Origin: Mediterraneibacter agrestimuris
Lineage (GTDB): Bacteria; Bacillota; Clostridia; Lachnospirales; Lachnospiraceae
Direction of reading: 5' to 3'
Length of the DNA stretch: 64,000 bases
Assembly: GCF_943193195.1 (NCBI RefSeq)
Contig: NZ_CALPDG010000004.1
Location: 1 to 64,000, forward strand
The notes under the pieces are model-generated. The model ran no database searches. It saw only the letters and a list, made by a program, of their open reading frames with translations, and was not told where the DNA came from. The translations under genes were made by a program, and so were the position numbers. Numbering within the stretch: the stretch's first letter is position 1; each line of letters starts with the position of its first letter. Shown here in pieces: positions 15,832-24,243 of this stretch.

Positions 15832-15861
15832 AGGCAGAGTAAAGTTGAATTTACTCTGCCT
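15832..15861. terminator. Perfect 12-bp hairpin
   Basis: AGGCAGAGTAAA pairs with TTTACTCTGCCT around a 6-nt loop, between the methyltransferase start and the N-rich gene end. It probably insulates the two minus-strand units, although it lacks a long T-run. Confidence 0.55.
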
Positions 15862-15913
15862 GCTGTGTACTGATTACAGTTCAGCCTTCCGGCTGCACTG
15901 TTACGTGTACTGC

Positions 15914-16093
15914 TTAGTAATTGTTTGACTCGTTGGATGCGTTTCTGTTAGACGCATTTTTGTCAGACACATTCTTGTCAAAACAGTTGCTGCTGTTTTT
16001 GTTTGTACTGTTCTTGCTGCTCTTAGTTGTGTTTTTGTTCTGTTCATCTGCATAAGATGAATAAGAGTTTTTGTTATTTGCATTCTTTGCCAT
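15914..16093 (-). CDS. Small Asn/Ser/Lys-rich protein, 59 residues
   Basis: A CAGGAGGG site precedes the ATG at 16093, giving a 59-residue protein (MAKNANNKNSYSSYADEQNK, then repeated KN/SN/SD units such as KNVSDKNASNRNASNES). The low-complexity, hydrophilic, Asn-rich composition with a single Cys is like small clostridial spore or coat-associated proteins, but there is no diagnostic motif. Longer in-frame extensions upstream lack a ribosome site. It is monocistronic. Confidence 0.65.
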   Translation of the reverse strand: MAKNANNKNSYSSYADEQNKNTTKSSKNSTNKNSSNCFDKNVSDKNASNRNASNESNNY

Positions 16094-16320
16094 GAGTTTA
16101 TCCCTCCTGAATTTATTTGGTACGTTCTTATTATACCGATTTTGCAGTCGATTATACATCGCATTCTTATGATACTTTTAGGGATTCTCAAGAACTTCTA
16201 TTATTATATTTTCGCCTGACTTTTCGTATTTGGGGACTAATTTCCATGATTTTCAAAATATTTCAAAATATTTTCACATTTCTGCTTGCTTTTTCCAGTT
16301 TCATATATTATACTAATGCT

Positions 16321-16342
16321 TGTAGAAAGGTGACTTTCTACA
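16321..16342. repeat. Short perfect hairpin
   Basis: TGTAGAAAG pairs with CTTTCTACA around GTGA. It lies in the spacer between the N-rich gene and the HAAS-like gene. Its role is unknown; it may be part of the terminator array. Confidence 0.4.
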
Positions 16343-16371
16343 ACCCCTTATTAATTATTTATACTCCCCTC

Positions 16372-16402
16372 AAAAGACCGATGGCTCCCCCATCGGTCTT
16401 TT
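16372..16402 (-). terminator. Terminator of the HAAS/DUF1700-like gene
   Basis: A 13-bp perfect stem AAAAGACCGATGG / CCATCGGTCTTTT with a 5-nt loop lies 15 nt downstream of the stop at 16417. Its A/T flanks suit both strands. Confidence 0.8.
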
Positions 16403-16416
16403 ACTTTACTATGATA

Positions 16417-16908
16417 TCACCTTCGCCTTCCAATCACACGTACCACAAGCATAATTACAAGAATCGGTATCACGAGCGGGGCAAAAATACGAACCAATCC
16501 TGTCACAACCGTAACAATCAGAAGAATTATCATCACAACAGCTAGAATAAGCAATAACTTCTGCCACCAATTATTCATATGCAGCATATGCATTCTTCCG
16601 CCGCCCGAATACCCAAAAGATGTTCCGTCCGAATCACGTCCGCTTTTTGATGAATAGGCCGTGCTATTATCAGAATCATAGATGGTGTCTCTGGGATGCC
16701 TGCCCGCATCATCTGCTGCAATGATTGTCTTCGCAAGAAGAGCCGGATCTCCAAGCATCTCCAGCACTTCTGTTTCGCTCTTCCCTTTTCGCATTTCTTC
16801 TATTATATAATCATTGTAATAATTAACATTTTCCTGTACTTTGCCACTGCTTACCTTTCCTTGCAATGCCAACCGAAGCTGTGATAAAAACTCTTCTCTC
16901 GTCATCAT
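16417..16908 (-). CDS. HAAS/DUF1700-like membrane protein
   Basis: A 163-residue protein. An N-terminal helical domain (TREEFLSQLRLALQGKVSSG, NVNYYNDYIIEEMRKGKSET, VLEMLGDP) matches the HAAS/DUF1700 pattern, a domain that usually pairs with PadR-type regulators or sensors in Firmicutes. After a Ser/Gly/Asp-rich linker come two closely spaced membrane helices (about 113-155) ending in RRR. It stands alone here, with no PadR gene beside it, and is closed by a strong terminator. A signalling or envelope-stress role is an inference. Confidence 0.75.
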   Translation of the reverse strand: MMTREEFLSQLRLALQGKVSSGKVQENVNYYNDYIIEEMRKGKSETEVLEMLGDPALLAKTIIAADDAGRHPRDTIYDSDNSTAYSSKSGRDSDGTSFGYSGGGRMHMLHMNNWWQKLLLILAVVMIILLIVTVVTGLVRIFAPLVIPILVIMLVVRVIGRRR

Positions 16909-17379
16909 CTTCCTCCATGTATCTTTTCATCTAGAATACCACATTCCCAATTTCTTTCCAATATATCTTTTCTTAAATTTTCAAAAACGAATTTTCCTTG
17001 TTGCTGTTCACATACAATGTCAATTAGGTTTTCTGGTTACATATGACCTCTCCTCCTGCAAACTGAAATACACAATTGGGCTGAGCGGTTTTCATGTATA
17101 CAGACCTGAATATAAAATTTCCGTACGGTTGTGCATATTTGTAGGTCATTCCTCCGTACAGCCATAGCGGAATATCCAAGAGATGCGATGATTACATTAC
17201 AGAGTGAACATTAACTTTCCCTCTTTTGTTCATATTTTGTTCACTTATCCTTTAAAATTCTTTCATTTTATTAACACGTTTTCTTCATTTATGCTGAGTA
17301 TACTTAGGATATCAAATAAATCATTTGATATTCATTTTCAGCATACAAGATATTTTTTGAATAAACTTTTTCATAATAT
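16909..17379. other. 470-bp AT-rich spacer
   Basis: I see no supported gene, RNA or repeat in this stretch. Several short frames lack ribosome sites. It presumably holds the promoter of the gene ending at 16417. Confidence 0.4.
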
Positions 17380-17412
17380 ATGCCGGGAACCGCAGAAGCG
17401 GTTACCCGGCAT
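17380..17412 (-). terminator. Terminator of the pseudokinase gene
   Basis: A 14-bp stem ATGCCGGGAACCGC pairs with GCGGTTACCCGGCAT (one bulged A) around AGAA, 35 nt past the stop codon at 17447. It is GC-rich and stable. Confidence 0.75.
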
Positions 17413-17446
17413 CCTCCCTTTTGTGTGCCATTTTCAGGCAAGTCTT

Positions 17447-18760
17447 TCACGGTTCTGCAGAAACAAGCCAAATATCACTTTCTTCTGCTTCACCCTGTTT
17501 TGCATTTTCTTCTGATACTGTTTCCTTCTGCTCTCTATTTTCTTCTGATACTGTTTCCTTCTGCTCTCTATTTTCTTCTGATACGTCTGTCCTCTGTTCT
17601 GATTCCCACTCAATGTAACTCTCTAATTCTCTGATTTTCGGAAAATGTTCTACTAATGGCTGTAAGATTGCCTTCTTCTCTTCCTGATCCAGCCCGGTAT
17701 ACATGGCAACACTCTCTGCATAATCCTTTGCCAGCTGCTCCGAAGCCGGAAATCTTTCCACCGCCTCTTTTCCGGTTTCAACCGCCATATCCTCCATTGG
17801 ATGCAATTCTCTTTCCAGTACAATTCTTTGTGTATACACATCCTCCAGATATTCCATTTGATCTTCAAAGGCGCAAAGCTCCCGGTATATCTGTAACGCC
17901 CGTTCTTTCGATTGCTCCCTGTCGTATGCTGCCGCCAGATAACGGAGAATTTCTCTATGTAGTTCTTCTCCCTGACGAATCACTTCTTGATTGTCTTTGA
18001 CTGTATTCCGCAGAAGATACTGTTCCATCACATTCACTTTCTCCTCCGCTATATCCAGCCCGTCTGCCGGACCTGCCGCCGCATTTGCATCTTCCTGTAC
18101 TATATTTCCCATATCTGTTTCTATATGTTTAATATTCTCTGTCTGTACTTGTTTCTCCTGTTCTTTTCTGATTTGCCGCCCGTAAAGACAGGTATACATT
18201 CCCGTTCCCAGTAAAAAGCTTGCTATTACTGCAATACCTATTCTGCGGATCCTGCTGTCAGCCTTCCTTCTTATGTCAGGCAGCTCTTTTTCCATTTGTT
18301 TCAAATCTTTATACCGCTTTTTTGAATCCTCGCTTAAACATTTTTCAATAATCCTTGACAGACGGTACTCCTCCCACCTTGTTAAATCAGGTGAAGCCTT
18401 CATACTCGCCAGAATAAACTGTATCGTTTTTGCGTAGCCGTATAAATCCAGTGTAATTTTTGTACTTTCCTTAATGTGTACAACCGGCTTAACAAAATGC
18501 TCACGCATTGCCCGTTTCTGCATATTTTTTAGTACAAACTCATTACTCTGTGCATCCATATCCAACAACAGAATATCATCATTCTTTGTGACAAGCACAG
18601 TGTATGGATTGATATACTTGTAGCATTGATAATTTCTGCACCTGTGGTACTGTTCAATCTGGATGAGCAATTGTTTTATCCACAAAAAAAGAATCTCTTT
18701 TTCAATCTCCGGATAACGCCTGACTCTGTGAATCAGCAGCTCACCCGACACACAATCCAT
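17447..18760 (-). CDS. Membrane-anchored protein kinase-like protein (probable pseudokinase)
   Basis: 437 residues from the first ATG. Residues 1-165 resemble the C-lobe of a Ser/Thr kinase: NPYTVLVTKNDDILLLDMD aligns with the catalytic loop and DFG strand, but the HRD/DFG catalytic residues are absent. A membrane helix follows at about 170-190, then a helical extracytoplasmic TPR-like region and a C-terminal tail with VSEENREQKET repeated nearly exactly (33-bp tandem DNA repeat). The frame is open for 35 more codons upstream (to 18866) and reads like kinase sequence (ANYEVIRFIEHGN) but has no standard start codon there. The start is therefore uncertain or the 5' end is damaged. Confidence 0.6.
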   Translation of the reverse strand: MDCVSGELLIHRVRRYPEIEKEILFLWIKQLLIQIEQYHRCRNYQCYKYINPYTVLVTKNDDILLLDMDAQSNEFVLKNMQKRAMREHFVKPVVHIKESTKITLDLYGYAKTIQFILASMKASPDLTRWEEYRLSRIIEKCLSEDSKKRYKDLKQMEKELPDIRRKADSRIRRIGIAVIASFLLGTGMYTCLYGRQIRKEQEKQVQTENIKHIETDMGNIVQEDANAAAGPADGLDIAEEKVNVMEQYLLRNTVKDNQEVIRQGEELHREILRYLAAAYDREQSKERALQIYRELCAFEDQMEYLEDVYTQRIVLERELHPMEDMAVETGKEAVERFPASEQLAKDYAESVAMYTGLDQEEKKAILQPLVEHFPKIRELESYIEWESEQRTDVSEENREQKETVSEENREQKETVSEENAKQGEAEESDIWLVSAEP

Positions 18761-18987
18761 TGCCGGACGGCAGCGGTTTCCATGTTCAATAAATCGTATT
18801 ACTTCATAATTTGCATAAATAACGTTACATTCACTCCCTTCTTTTGTTTCAATAAGTGGTTGAAAATCTCAATCAGAACTGATCAAGAAAAACAGAGTTT
18901 TCAGAATTTATAAATCAGAGTACTTGTATGATACTCGATTTCATTTCAAAATGCAAGCATTTTATAACCGAATTTTACTCTTCTTAC

Positions 18988-19013
18988 AGACTTTGCAGCA
19001 AATGTAAAGTCTT
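18988..19013. repeat. Hairpin, second copy of the GACTTTGC family
   Basis: AGACTTT pairs with AAAGTCT, with the same GACTTTGCAGC...GCTGAACT sequence as at 42-66. It lies about 115 bp upstream of pfp. Confidence 0.45.
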
Positions 19014-19126
19014 TGCTGAACTGATTTCACATTTTATCATTTACAAATTGTTCAAAATGCACTAAACTAGTTTTATGATATTTCACAGATTAGTGAAATA
19101 TAACAATTGATTTGGAGGGAACATAT

Positions 19127-20359
19127 ATGAAAGGTAATGTAATCGTCGGACAATCAGGCGGACCTACCGCCGCAATTAACTCAAGCCTCGCAGGTGTATA
19201 CCGTACTGCCAGGGACCGTGGTGCCGGCAAGGTATACGGTATGCTTCACGGCATCCAGGGGTTACTGCAGGAGAGATACATTGACTTGTCCGAATATATT
19301 AAGTCTGATCTGGATGCAGAGTTATTAAAGAGAACCCCTGCTGCATTCTTAGGCTCCTGCCGTTACAAACTGCCGGAGATTCATGAGGACCGGGCAGTCT
19401 ATGATAAGATTTTTGAAATCCTGAATAAATTAGACATCGAAGCATTTATTTATATTGGCGGCAATGATTCCATGGACACAATTAAGAAGTTGTCTGATTA
19501 TGCGATTCTGACCGGATTCCCGACACGATTTGTCGGCTGTCCGAAGACCATTGATAATGATCTGGCGCTGACCGACCATACACCAGGATATGGAAGCGCT
19601 GCAAAGTACATCGGAACTTCTGTCAAGGAAATCATCCGTGACAGCTTCTGTCTGGAATACGGCAAAGGTCTTGTTTCGATTATCGAAATTATGGGAAGAA
19701 ATGCCGGCTGGCTGACAGGCGCCGCTGCTCTTGCCCAGGGTGAAGACTGTAACGGTCCTGATTTGATCTATCTGCCGGAGCTTCCATTTGATATTGAGAA
19801 GTTCGGTGAAAAAGTAAGAGAACTGCTGGAGAAACGTTCCTCTGTTGTCGTTGCTGTTTCCGAAGGAATCCGCCTTACTGACGGACGCTATGTCTGTGAG
19901 CTGGGGCAAAGTGTTGACTTTGTAGATGCATTTGGTCACAAACAGCTTTCCGGTACTGCCAACTATCTGGCAAGCTACATTGCCGGAGAAATCGGCTGCA
20001 AGACACGCGCAATTGAATTAAGTACATTACAGCGTGCCGCTTCCCATTGTTCATCCCGTGTTGATATTCTAGAGGCATATCAGGTAGGCGGAGCTGCTGT
20101 CAAAGCAGCAGATGAAGGCGATTCCGGTAAGATGGTCGTACTGCAGAGACTTTCCGACGATCCATATCAGGCTGGTACAGAAGTAAAAGATGTCCACAAA
20201 ATTGCCAATGACGAGAAAGTTGTTCCTCGTGACTGGATCAATCAGGAGGGTGATTATATCACCGACGACTTCATCAGCTATGTTCGTCCATTGATCCAAG
20301 GTGACGTATCCCCGATTGTCGTAGATGGAATCCCGCGTCATCTGTATAGAAAGAAATAA
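19127..20359 (+). CDS. pfp: 6-phosphofructokinase, pyrophosphate-dependent type
   Basis: A 410-residue glycolytic enzyme that phosphorylates fructose 6-phosphate. The N-terminal GQSGGPTAAIN phosphate loop, GGNDSMDT near residue 105 and PKTIDNDL near residue 130 are diagnostic. The Asp after GGN and the Lys of PKTIDND (Gly in ATP enzymes) are the residues I associate with pyrophosphate as donor (EC 2.7.1.90). The Arg- and Glu-rich sugar-phosphate site (MGRNAGWL, YLPE) is intact. The start is the ATG at 19127, 8 nt after GGAGGG. The in-frame TTG at 19112 would lie on the ribosome site. A hairpin terminator follows. The enzyme is reversible, which suits an energy-limited anaerobe. Confidence 0.9.
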   Translation: MKGNVIVGQSGGPTAAINSSLAGVYRTARDRGAGKVYGMLHGIQGLLQERYIDLSEYIKSDLDAELLKRTPAAFLGSCRYKLPEIHEDRAVYDKIFEILNKLDIEAFIYIGGNDSMDTIKKLSDYAILTGFPTRFVGCPKTIDNDLALTDHTPGYGSAAKYIGTSVKEIIRDSFCLEYGKGLVSIIEIMGRNAGWLTGAAALAQGEDCNGPDLIYLPELPFDIEKFGEKVRELLEKRSSVVVAVSEGIRLTDGRYVCELGQSVDFVDAFGHKQLSGTANYLASYIAGEIGCKTRAIELSTLQRAASHCSSRVDILEAYQVGGAAVKAADEGDSGKMVVLQRLSDDPYQAGTEVKDVHKIANDEKVVPRDWINQEGDYITDDFISYVRPLIQGDVSPIVVDGIPRHLYRKK

Positions 20360-20375
20360 AAAGTACATGAGTGAA

Positions 20376-20418
20376 ATATATAAGGCTGATGCATATCTTT
20401 TCCATCGGCCTTATATAT
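20376..20418 (+). terminator. Hairpin after pfp
   Basis: ATATATAAGGCTGATG pairs with CATCGGCCTTATATAT (G-T pair) around an 11-nt loop, 16 nt after the pfp stop. Confidence 0.7.
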
Positions 20419-20576
20419 CTTATATATTATAATCATTGTTCATACATAAAATAATAGTTACCAATTTTTCTAGTTTTCTAGTTTCTAGTTTTTTCTAGAA
20501 ATTAACTTAAAACACTTGACAAACCTCATACATATATTATATACTAATATTCGCTGTGAACGATATGTTCTAGCAT

Positions 20577-20650
20577 GTGCGCGTAGCTCAGCTGGATAGA
20601 GCGTCTGGCTACGGACCAGAAGGTCGGGAGTTCGAATCTTCTCGCGCACG
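20577..20650 (+). tRNA. tRNA-Arg (anticodon ACG)
   Basis: Cloverleaf: acceptor GTGCGCG/CGCGCAC, anticodon loop CTACGGA between TCTGG and CCAGA, discriminator G. A34 is presumably converted to inosine, which TadA requires. A terminator follows within 5 bp. Confidence 0.93.
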
Positions 20651-20654
20651 TTAT

Positions 20655-20688
20655 AAAAAACCTACAGGATGATTCCTGTAGGTTTTTT
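20655..20688 (+). terminator. Terminator of tRNA-Arg
   Basis: A stem of about 15 bp, AAAAAACCTACAGGA / TCCTGTAGGTTTTTT, forms a classical intrinsic terminator directly after the tRNA. Confidence 0.9.
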
Positions 20689-20830
20689 ATGTATGTCCAA
20701 GAGATTAGTCAATACATGTGCATATATCATTACAGCCGGAAGATTGAACTGTTACTGTACATATCTTGTGTCAGCAGTAAAAGGTTGAATTACTGATTCG
20801 TTTATAATCCAGATAATAAAGCACAAAAAA

Positions 20831-20866
20831 ACGCGAAACCCAAACCACTTATGTTCAGCTTCGCGT
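20831..20866 (-). terminator. Terminator of tRNA-Leu(CAG)
   Basis: On the minus strand ACGCGAA pairs with TTCGCGT and is followed by T7, just downstream of the tRNA. Confidence 0.75.
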
Positions 20867-20873
20867 CTTCTGA

Positions 20874-20957
20874 TGCGGAAGAAGAGACTTGAACTCTCAC
20901 AGGATTAACTCCCACTAGAACCTGAATCTAGCGCGTCTGCCATTCCGCCACTTCCGC
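20874..20957 (-). tRNA. tRNA-Leu (anticodon CAG)
   Basis: Class II cloverleaf on the minus strand: acceptor GCGGAAG/CTTCCGC, anticodon loop TTCAGGT between CTAGA and TCTAG, a long variable arm and a GTTCAAGTC T-loop. Confidence 0.92.
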
Positions 20958-21038
20958 TCGACAAGTGATATAATACCACAAATCATAGGGAAATGTAAAG
21001 AACTTTTTTAAAATTTTTTAAAAAATTTATTCCGGAGG

Positions 21039-21824
21039 TTATTCTGAGAGTTTTCTGTCTTCCTTTATCAGTTTCCTCAGCGCTTCTACCGCTATCTGAA
21101 TCGCCGCTTCAGTCTCATGCGCAATAATATTCTCCATACCGGCAGCCTCCCGCTCCTGATTACCAATTACGAGAAAATCTGAACCACAGCGCACACCCAG
21201 ATGACTCGCCGCAACGAATAGTGCCGCTGATTCCATCTCAGAAGCCTTACACCCAAGACGCTTCCATGCCTCCCACTTATTCAAAAGTTCATAGCTCACC
21301 GGCATTTTCTCCGGGTCATGCTGTCCGTAAAATGCATCCTTACACTGTACAATACCCGCATGACAGGTATATCCCATCTCTCTTCCGGCGCTTACAAGTG
21401 CATTCGTCACATCTAGATTAGCAACTGCCGGAAATTCTATAGGCGCATATTCCTTACTGGTGCCTTCCATCCGCACAGCTCCCGTAGCAATTACAATGTC
21501 TCCGCCTTTGACATCCAGGTCAATTCCTCCACAGGTTCCCACCCTGATAAATGTATCAGCCCCGCATTGTACCAGTTCTTCCATTGCAATAGACGCAGAT
21601 GGTCCGCCGATTCCCGTTGAAGTAACACTGACCTTTTCCCCATCCAGATAACCGGTATAAGTCACATATTCTCTGCTGTCTGCAACCAATTTCGGATCAT
21701 CAAAATTTTGGGCAATCTTCGCGCACCGTTTGGGGTCGCCCGGCAGGATCACATACCGTCCCACGTCTCCCTTTCTAATCTGCAAATGATACTGAAGACC
21801 TACTTCGCCTGAATAATTCTGCAT
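21039..21824 (-). CDS. udp: Uridine phosphorylase-type nucleoside phosphorylase
   Basis: A 261-residue enzyme of the PNP/UDP family I that cleaves uridine with phosphate to uracil and ribose 1-phosphate. Motifs: ILPGDPKR near residue 26 (phosphate site), [16 protein letters not shown] near 70-85, RVGTCGGI near 95, and [11 protein letters not shown] near 195 (ribose site Glu-Met-Glu). The insert [16 protein letters not shown] matches uridine phosphorylases better than deoD-type purine phosphorylases. It precedes the zinc-ribbon gene's terminus with 30 bp between, in the same direction. Confidence 0.9.
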   Translation of the reverse strand: MQNYSGEVGLQYHLQIRKGDVGRYVILPGDPKRCAKIAQNFDDPKLVADSREYVTYTGYLDGEKVSVTSTGIGGPSASIAMEELVQCGADTFIRVGTCGGIDLDVKGGDIVIATGAVRMEGTSKEYAPIEFPAVANLDVTNALVSAGREMGYTCHAGIVQCKDAFYGQHDPEKMPVSYELLNKWEAWKRLGCKASEMESAALFVAASHLGVRCGSDFLVIGNQEREAAGMENIIAHETEAAIQIAVEALRKLIKEDRKLSE

Positions 21825-21854
21825 CTGTTCACCTCATTCTTTCTGTTCAAATTC

Positions 21855-22280
21855 TCAGCTTTTCTTAATAAATGTCGTACTGCACTTGGGGCAGCGTACT
21901 TCAATCTTCCCTTTCCCCCGTGGTATCCGTATCTTCTGCTTACACCCCGGACATTGATATATATGATATACTCTCCTCTGTTTCAGTATATCTTTCTGGC
22001 GGTAGAAGAAGCATCGGATTTTATATGTTTTCGCAAGAAATGCCTGATTCTCTGCGTATCGTTTTGCCACATTCCTTGAAAACAGACGGAAGTAGCAATA
22101 TATGACAAACAGCCATCCAAGCAAATTACCTAAACTACTGATCAGCACATTGTCAAATAAAGCTGCTCCGAATACTACAACGAGACCGCACACCAATAAA
22201 AACTTAGATAAAGAATCCACTCCATAGCGTCCCTGCATCACCCTTGCAATTTTTTCCTTCATAATAAATATCATCCTCAC
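21855..22280 (-). CDS. Membrane protein with C-terminal zinc ribbon
   Basis: About 135-141 residues: two hydrophobic helices (about 28-62) and a C-terminal zinc ribbon YQCPGCKQKIRIPRGKGKIE...CPKCSTTF. The ribbon resembles the MJ0042/zinc-ribbon class. The start is ambiguous between 22280 and 22262; the latter (MKEKIARVMQGRYG) suits an AGGTGAGG site 12 nt upstream. The gene is widespread next to nucleoside phosphorylase genes in Clostridia as I recall, but the function is unknown. Confidence 0.75.
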   Translation of the reverse strand: MRMIFIMKEKIARVMQGRYGVDSLSKFLLVCGLVVVFGAALFDNVLISSLGNLLGWLFVIYCYFRLFSRNVAKRYAENQAFLAKTYKIRCFFYRQKDILKQRRVYHIYQCPGCKQKIRIPRGKGKIEVRCPKCSTTFIKKS

Positions 22281-22378
22281 CTTTTTTCTGCCGCCATACT
22301 ATATGCGATGTAGATTATTGTGCGCTTCTTTTCCTCCAAAGTCAATAAATTCCCTATTAAATCTTGATGAAGTTTACA

Positions 22379-22590
22379 TGTATGCAGTCAGCACGCCTTC
22401 CACAATTCTCAAGAATCTGTAATCATACGTATCATCACGATCACTTCTCATTCCCATTACAATTTCCATAAATGTGGATTCTCCTGATATCTCTCTAAAT
22501 ATCCCATCCCCTCATATAACAGTGTCCATGGGGTATTGCATAATGCATATTCTGCTGGTTTTCCAATATACTTCTGTGAGTCAAAGTCAA
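22379..22590 (-). pseudogene. Decayed protein-coding fragment
   Basis: The minus strand holds two coding-like pieces in different frames: FDSQKYIGKPAEYALCNTPW followed by LLYEGMGYLERYQENPHLW (22590 to about 22460), and STFMEIVMGMRSDRDDTYDY then RFLRIVEGVLTAYM with a stop at about 22379. No start or ribosome site is present. It looks like the 3' remains of a gene with a frameshift, left beside the Panacea pair. The family is not recognised. Confidence 0.4.
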
Positions 22591-22593
22591 AGA

Positions 22594-23580
22594 TTATTTT
22601 CCGCCAGTAACATGAATTTTTGTCTTCTTACTACCACTTTTCTTTGACAAATATACCAGTATAGTCGCTAAAACCACAATAATTCCTATGATAAATATTG
22701 TTCCGCCAATTACAAATATCTCCGAATTCTCCACGAGAATTTCATATATTGTGACACTAATGTTTTCTTCTTTTACATAATATGACCAACAAGATAACAT
22801 CAACAATGAGATTAAAAATAAATTGCTCCACCAGACTAATGGATATTTTTGAACTAAATTTGCATTTATATCATCCGTTGACTTAATATCCAATTTTGTT
22901 ACTTTTGCCACAAAAAATAGAAACACAAAGATAAGATTCATAATACAAAAGCACCAAATGGTCCCTACTATCATTAACTTTGTTACGGGTATATCTTTTG
23001 CCCCAATGAAAATATTGTCAAGAGAACTTATCCCACCGAATACCAAAAATGAAAGAGCTGTAAATATCGCAACTAATGAGATCAGTTGTACATTCATTTC
23101 TTTAAAAATCTTTGTCTCTGCATTTTTCATCTTTTCATCTACAATTTTAGTATAATCTTCGTCCTTATGATGAAACATAACATATTGTTTTCTAGCCAGG
23201 TTCACATGATCCCACATTTTCAAAACAGTTCGCTGCGCTCTCTCAAAATTTCGCCTTTGATGTCTGTCGTCTAGCTGTCGTGAAAAATCTACTTGGCATT
23301 TTTCCCCATACATATAATTAACTACATTATCCATATTGGTCTGCAGAGTTACAAAATCCTCTTCATTTAATACGAAGATATAATTTGTTATATGTGTATA
23401 GATGAGTCTGTCATTTTGAATAATATATCCATATATTTTTTCAAAAAATTGCTTCGCGTTAAATTCAATGGTCGCAACGGATAACATATCACAAATGTTA
23501 TCCATTTCTTTTTCCATTCCCTGTATATAATCTACTTTAGAAATAGTTTCTGGTTCCCTGCCTTTATTCCACTCAAACAT
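22594..23580 (-). CDS. Four-helix membrane protein paired with a Panacea antitoxin-like protein
   Basis: A 328-residue protein. Residues 1-165 are soluble and helical, rich in charged residues (QRRNFERAQRTVLKMWDHVN). Four membrane helices follow at about 170-190, 205-230, 255-275 and 290-315, with a Lys-rich C-terminal tail. No catalytic motif is visible. It overlaps the upstream Panacea gene at TAATG, so the two are tightly coupled. Panacea-domain proteins are antitoxins for many unrelated toxins, including membrane-acting ones, so this is the candidate toxin or effector. It is not a known toxin family to my eye. Confidence 0.6.
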   Translation of the reverse strand: MFEWNKGREPETISKVDYIQGMEKEMDNICDMLSVATIEFNAKQFFEKIYGYIIQNDRLIYTHITNYIFVLNEEDFVTLQTNMDNVVNYMYGEKCQVDFSRQLDDRHQRRNFERAQRTVLKMWDHVNLARKQYVMFHHKDEDYTKIVDEKMKNAETKIFKEMNVQLISLVAIFTALSFLVFGGISSLDNIFIGAKDIPVTKLMIVGTIWCFCIMNLIFVFLFFVAKVTKLDIKSTDDINANLVQKYPLVWWSNLFLISLLMLSCWSYYVKEENISVTIYEILVENSEIFVIGGTIFIIGIIVVLATILVYLSKKSGSKKTKIHVTGGK

Positions 23581-24014
23581 TAATTATTTTCAAAATACTC
23601 CTTTATACTTTTTTTTGTAATAACTTTATTACAATATTTTTCATACGCATCACGCCACGGAGCTTGATTATGTGTAATGTCTACCAACGTATTCGCCGAA
23701 TATGGAGCGCATACTTCTAGTATTTCATCTATAACCTCTTGATCTTTTTCAAAAATTTTATTATTTGCCTGCTTAGCCACGACTCTGGGTATTTCCGAGC
23801 TTCCCCATAATTTAAAATGTTGGTACACTTCCGGCACAACTGGTCCAAAATCCCATGCTTCAATCTTCTCCTTAAATATCGGATGTCCCATCACAACTAG
23901 AAATTGTGCCTGAACAAAATATAATAGTTTTTGCAGCTTTAAGTTACTTATAGAGTACTCTTCTTCTTTGCAATACCATATAATGTATTTCGCAACATCC
24001 AATGCACTATACAT
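23580..24014 (-). CDS. Panacea (SocA-like/GepA) domain protein
   Basis: A 144-residue protein covering the whole Panacea domain: MYSALDVAKYIIWYCKEE, then SNLKLQKLLYFVQAQFLV, then AWDFGPVVPEVYQHFK and ITHNQAPWRDAY. These are the hallmark segments of the SocA/GepA family, seen both as proteolytic adaptors and as antitoxins. The ATG at 24014 has AGGAGG 8 nt upstream; the ATG at 24020 is too close to it. Its stop overlaps the start of the membrane protein gene. It is the likely antitoxin of a two-gene module and should be transcribed first. Confidence 0.85.
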   Translation of the reverse strand: MYSALDVAKYIIWYCKEEEYSISNLKLQKLLYFVQAQFLVVMGHPIFKEKIEAWDFGPVVPEVYQHFKLWGSSEIPRVVAKQANNKIFEKDQEVIDEILEVCAPYSANTLVDITHNQAPWRDAYEKYCNKVITKKSIKEYFENN

Positions 24015-24038
24015 AATCATTTCCTCCTATATAGAAAA

Positions 24039-24066
24039 TGGCACGTAAATTCAATTCAACGTGCCA
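24039..24066. promoter_or_regulatory. Inverted repeat upstream of the Panacea pair
   Basis: TGGCACGT pairs perfectly with ACGTGCCA around a 12-nt loop, 25 bp before the Panacea start. It could be an operator for autoregulation or a leader hairpin. Confidence 0.45.
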
Positions 24067-24243
24067 GCCTCAAATCTTCTTCATTTGTTATATTATATTC
24101 TATAACAGCAAAAAAATCAATATTTGGCACAAAACCATATATTTTTTACTACTCATTCCTTTTTATATAACGCCATTATAGAACATTAGTTCTATTTTGT
24201 CTATTGACAAATTGCACAAGAAAATTTCCTCATTTGGAAATGG

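Noticed and set aside
17505-17585. 33-bp direct repeats that looked like a CRISPR array
   Set aside because: They are contiguous with no unique spacers and encode the VSEENREQKET repeat of the kinase-like gene on the minus strand.
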